DNA from: Archangium sp.
GTDB taxonomy: Bacteria; Myxococcota; Myxococcia; Myxococcales; Myxococcaceae
NCBI GenBank assembly: GCA_016793585.1
Contig: JAEUJR010000519.1
Span: 1 to 14,825, forward strand
DNA: 14,825 nt
Direction of reading: 5' to 3'
Position numbers and translations under genes: made by a program
Part shown: positions 12,253 through 14,825 of the stretch, in pieces
Position numbering within the stretch: position 1 is the first letter of the stretch
Layout: every line of letters starts with the position of its first letter
Notes under the pieces: model-generated
Told to the model about the DNA's origin: nothing
Database searches by the model: none
What the model saw: the letters and a program-made list of their open reading frames with translations, nothing else

Positions 12253-14214
12253 GTGAGATCGATCGGGCGAAAGCTGTTCGTCGCGATCGCGTTGCCGACG
12301 GCGCTGGTGGCGCTGTTCGGCGTCACGTTCGTCTGGCGCCAGACCGATCTCGCGGTGCGCGAAGAGAGCAGACGCCAGGCCATGGGCCTCGCGGAGTTCA
12401 TCGCCACCAGCTTCAGCACCGTCGAGCGCACGCCGCCTGGAACCACCGCGCGCGTCGCGCACCGCAGCGTCACGGCCATCGTGCGCAGCGACTGGTCGGG
12501 CCTGAAGGTCGCGAGCGACATTCGCATCGTCGATCAAGCAGGGCTGGTGCGCTGGTCACGGCGCATCGAAGAAGAGGACAAGTCGTTCGGCGACGCCGCG
12601 CGCGTGAAGGACATCACCCAGGGGCAGGCGACGTTCACCACCCCGCCGACGTTCTGGCCATGGGGCAAGGGTGGCGGCGGCGAGGTGCTCTACCCGCTCG
12701 GCGGCGTCTCGTGCGGCGGCTGCCACACCGGCGCCTCCACGCTGCGCACCGGTGTGCTGCAGCTCACCGTCGAGGAACCGTCGCTGCGTCAGCAGGTCTC
12801 GGAGGTCTTCGCGTCGGCGCTGTGGAGCGTGCTCGTCTTCACCATCGCCCTCGTCGCGGCGGTCGCGCTGTCGCTGCGGCTGGTGCTCACCCAGAAGCTC
12901 AAGCGGCTCGCGCGGGTGATGCAGCGGGCCGAAGGTGGCGAGCTCGTGGTGCGCGCGCCCGAGCTGGGCAACGACGAGATCGGCTCGCTGGCGAACTCGT
13001 TCAACCGCATGCTGGCGAAGATCACCGAGCTGAAGGTGACCGAGATCGACACCCAGCGCGATCTCGATCGTACGCGCGCCGAGCTGCAGCTCAAGACCGA
13101 GCTGGGCGCCGCCAACACCCGCCTCGCCACCCGCGTCGACGAGCTCGAGGTGCTGTTCGAGATCGCACGCACCATCGCCTCCACGCTCGATCTCAACGAG
13201 GTGCTGCAGCGCATCGCCTCGATGTTGCCACCGCGCCTCAAGGTCGATCGGTTCTCGGTGATGCTGCTCAACCAGGACGCGAAGCTCGAGGTGCTCAAGG
13301 CGTTCCCGCCGAACGAGGGCTCGGAAGGCCTGCTGTTCGAGATCGGTGAGGGCATCGCCGGGCACGCGGCGCTCAGCCGCAAGTCGGTGTACGTGCCCGA
13401 CCTCGAGGTCGAGAAGCGCTTCAAGCTGCTCAACGCCTCGGCGATGCGTGGGCGCGGGTGTCTGCTCTCGATTCCCATGCTGCACGGCTCCGACCTGCTG
13501 GGCGTGTTGAACTTCGAGCGCAAAGAGAAGGCGAACTTCGACCGCGAAGAGATCGAGTACTTCACCGCCGTCGCCGATCAGGCCGCGATCGCGGTGCAGA
13601 ACGCGCGGCTGCACGAGCAGACCGTGGCGTTGTCGATCACCGACCCGCTCACGGGCGTGCCGAACCGCCGCCACCTCTTCCAACAGCTCGAGGCCGAGGT
13701 GAACCGCGCAACCCGCTACGGCACGCCGGTGTCGCTGGTGATGATCGACATCGATCACTTCAAACACCTCAACGACGCGGCCGGGCATCGGGCAGGAGAC
13801 GTCGCGCTCAAGCAGGTGTGCGGCGCTTTGAAGCACAGCGTGCGCAAGGTCGACACGCTCGCCCGGTACGGTGGTGAAGAGTTCGTCGTGCTGTTGCCAC
13901 AGGTCTCCCGCGCCGAGGCGCTCGAGGTCGCCGAGAAGCTGCGCCGCGCGGTGGAAGAGACCGAGTTCGAACACGGCAAGGTGCAGCCCGGCGGGCGCGT
14001 GACGATCTCGGTGGGTGTCGCGACGCTGCCCGACGACGCCTCCGATCAGGCGAAGCTGGTCGACGCCGCAGACTCGGCGCTCTACGCGTCGAAGCGCGGC
14101 GGGCGGAACAAGGTGACGGGGTATGCGCCCGGCATGGAGCAGCACCCCGGTCGCGAGCGCGGCCCGTTCTCTCAGAAGCGGCGCACGGGAGAGACGCCCA
14201 TCGTCAAGGCGTGA
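12253..14214 (+). CDS. Membrane diguanylate cyclase with c-heme sensor motif, HAMP, GAF and GGEEF domains
   Basis: The protein is 653 residues. One membrane helix at about 8-28 is followed by a periplasmic domain (29-189), a second helix (about 190-211), HAMP (about 212-265), a coiled linker, GAF (about 296-450) and GGDEF (about 458-625). The cyclase site is intact: DPLTGVPNRR (464-473), MIDIDHFKHLND (497-508) and GGEEF (540-544), so it should make c-di-GMP from GTP. RKVD (531-534), five residues before GGEEF, is a standard RxxD inhibitory site. The sensor carries CGGCH (Cys154, Cys157, His158; 12712-12726), the covalent heme c motif, followed by a GVLQLTVEEP segment like that of deltaproteobacterial heme-c sensors with a Cache/PAS-like fold. 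The motif faces the periplasm, where cytochrome c maturation occurs. Heme attachment is inferred from the motif. The GTG start has GGGGA seven bases upstream. The tail overlaps rlmE by 11 bases. Confidence 0.92.
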   Translation: MRSIGRKLFVAIALPTALVALFGVTFVWRQTDLAVREESRRQAMGLAEFIATSFSTVERTPPGTTARVAHRSVTAIVRSDWSGLKVASDIRIVDQAGLVRWSRRIEEEDKSFGDAARVKDITQGQATFTTPPTFWPWGKGGGGEVLYPLGGVSCGGCHTGASTLRTGVLQLTVEEPSLRQQVSEVFASALWSVLVFTIALVAAVALSLRLVLTQKLKRLARVMQRAEGGELVVRAPELGNDEIGSLANSFNRMLAKITELKVTEIDTQRDLDRTRAELQLKTELGAANTRLATRVDELEVLFEIARTIASTLDLNEVLQRIASMLPPRLKVDRFSVMLLNQDAKLEVLKAFPPNEGSEGLLFEIGEGIAGHAALSRKSVYVPDLEVEKRFKLLNASAMRGRGCLLSIPMLHGSDLLGVLNFERKEKANFDREEIEYFTAVADQAAIAVQNARLHEQTVALSITDPLTGVPNRRHLFQQLEAEVNRATRYGTPVSLVMIDIDHFKHLNDAAGHRAGDVALKQVCGALKHSVRKVDTLARYGGEEFVVLLPQVSRAEALEVAEKLRRAVEETEFEHGKVQPGGRVTISVGVATLPDDASDQAKLVDAADSALYASKRGGRNKVTGYAPGMEQHPGRERGPFSQKRRTGETPIVKA

Positions 14215-14815
14215 GCGGCTTCCGATCGAGCCCGACGAGGTAGATCTCCATCGAGGCGCCGCGCGTGGCTTCGGGCCGCACGACCTTCACCTCGCGGTAC
14301 GACTTGCGAATCTCGTTGCGGAACGACTCGAAGTCGCGCCCCATGAAGAGCTTCGCGACGAAGTGCCCGCCGGTGCGCCCGCGCAGAATCGACACCTCGA
14401 GCGCCTTGCCAGCCAGCGCGATGGAGCGCGCCTCGTCGGTGTCTTTGATGCCCGTCGTCTTCGGCGCGAGATCGGAGACGACCACGTCGAAGATGCCGTC
14501 GTGCAGCGACAGCAGCAGCGCGTCGAACTCGGGGGCCAGCACGTCGGCGACGGCGGTCTTCACGTTGGGCCGGTTGAGCGGACGAATCGGCACCAGATCG
14601 ACGCCGACGACCTTGCCCTTGGGCCCCACCTCATCGAGCAGGATCTGCAGGAACCCGCCCGGCGCGGCGCCCATGTCGAGCACGACCTGCCCGCGCTCGA
14701 AGATTCGAAACCGCTTCGCGATCTCGTCGATCTTGAACGCCGACCGCGCGCGCAGACCCGACGCCTTCGCCTGTTTGAAGAAGCGATCTTTGGGCTGATA
14801 CGGCCGGTTCGCCAT
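14204..14815 (-). CDS. rlmE: 23S rRNA 2'-O-ribose U2552 methyltransferase RlmE (FtsJ/RrmJ)
   Basis: This 203-residue protein is close to the usual family length (about 209). The SAM-binding motif LDMGAAPGGFL is at 46-56. The K-D-K-E catalytic tetrad is present: Lys28 (RSAFK), Asp115 (VSDLAPK), Lys155 (HFVAKLF) and Glu190 (SMEIY). A basic N-terminus (RPYQPKDRFFKQAK) is typical and contacts rRNA. In Escherichia coli the enzyme methylates U2552 in the A loop of the 50S subunit late in assembly. The ATG at 14815 has only a weak GACGAG upstream, and the window ends ten bases further on. The stop lies inside the last codons of the diguanylate cyclase gene on the other strand. Confidence 0.96.
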   Translation of the reverse strand: MANRPYQPKDRFFKQAKASGLRARSAFKIDEIAKRFRIFERGQVVLDMGAAPGGFLQILLDEVGPKGKVVGVDLVPIRPLNRPNVKTAVADVLAPEFDALLLSLHDGIFDVVVSDLAPKTTGIKDTDEARSIALAGKALEVSILRGRTGGHFVAKLFMGRDFESFRNEIRKSYREVKVVRPEATRGASMEIYLVGLDRKPLTP

Positions 14816-14825
14816 CTCGTCAGTG

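Noticed and set aside
12556..14145. 529-codon minus-strand frame inside the diguanylate cyclase gene
   Set aside because: The plus strand encodes recognisable HAMP, GAF and GGDEF domains; this frame has none and is His/Arg/Glu/Leu-rich.

Overview
The window is about 14.8 kb of GC-rich DNA from the chromosome of a Gram-negative bacterium, most likely a member of the Myxococcota. The evidence is indirect. Coding is dense and strongly GC-biased at third positions, so long open frames appear antisense to most real genes. Several genes encode exported or outer-membrane-bound proteins. RecN, PgeF and RlmE are all present. The site in front of recN resembles the Myxococcus xanthus type of LexA box as I remember it. 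I see no rRNA, tRNA, CRISPR array, insertion sequence or sign of recent transfer.

Nine complete genes and the start of a tenth read on the minus strand, from about 12163 down to position 1. In transcription order they are: pgeF (peptidoglycan editing), a CpoB/YbgF-like TPR lipoprotein, a LysM protein, recN (DNA repair), a PP2C protein phosphatase, a membrane-anchored M23 peptidase, an exported M3-like zinc metallopeptidase, an active M16 protease, a catalytically dead M16 lipoprotein and the first 14 codons of a probable PilZ protein at the left edge. At the right, a membrane diguanylate cyclase reads on the plus strand (12253-14214). Its tail overlaps the tail of rlmE, the 23S rRNA methyltransferase gene on the minus strand (14204-14815).

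Two themes run through the region. The first is the cell envelope: pgeF, the TPR lipoprotein, the LysM protein and the M23 peptidase all concern peptidoglycan, and the M3-like and M16 proteins form an exported proteolysis group. The second is signalling: a PP2C phosphatase, a diguanylate cyclase and a likely c-di-GMP-binding PilZ protein. The dead/active M16 pair is translationally coupled by an ATGA overlap and followed by a good candidate intrinsic terminator, so it is the best-supported operon end.

The most interesting item is the diguanylate cyclase. Its predicted periplasmic sensor carries a CxxCH c-type heme motif shortly before the second membrane helix, followed by HAMP, GAF and an intact GGEEF domain with an RxxD inhibitory site. 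This suggests a heme-based redox or gas sensor controlling c-di-GMP. The second is a candidate SOS operator in front of recN, embedded in a perfect inverted repeat. I see no clear evidence of a wholly new multi-gene system. No stretch longer than about 225 bases lacks a gene.
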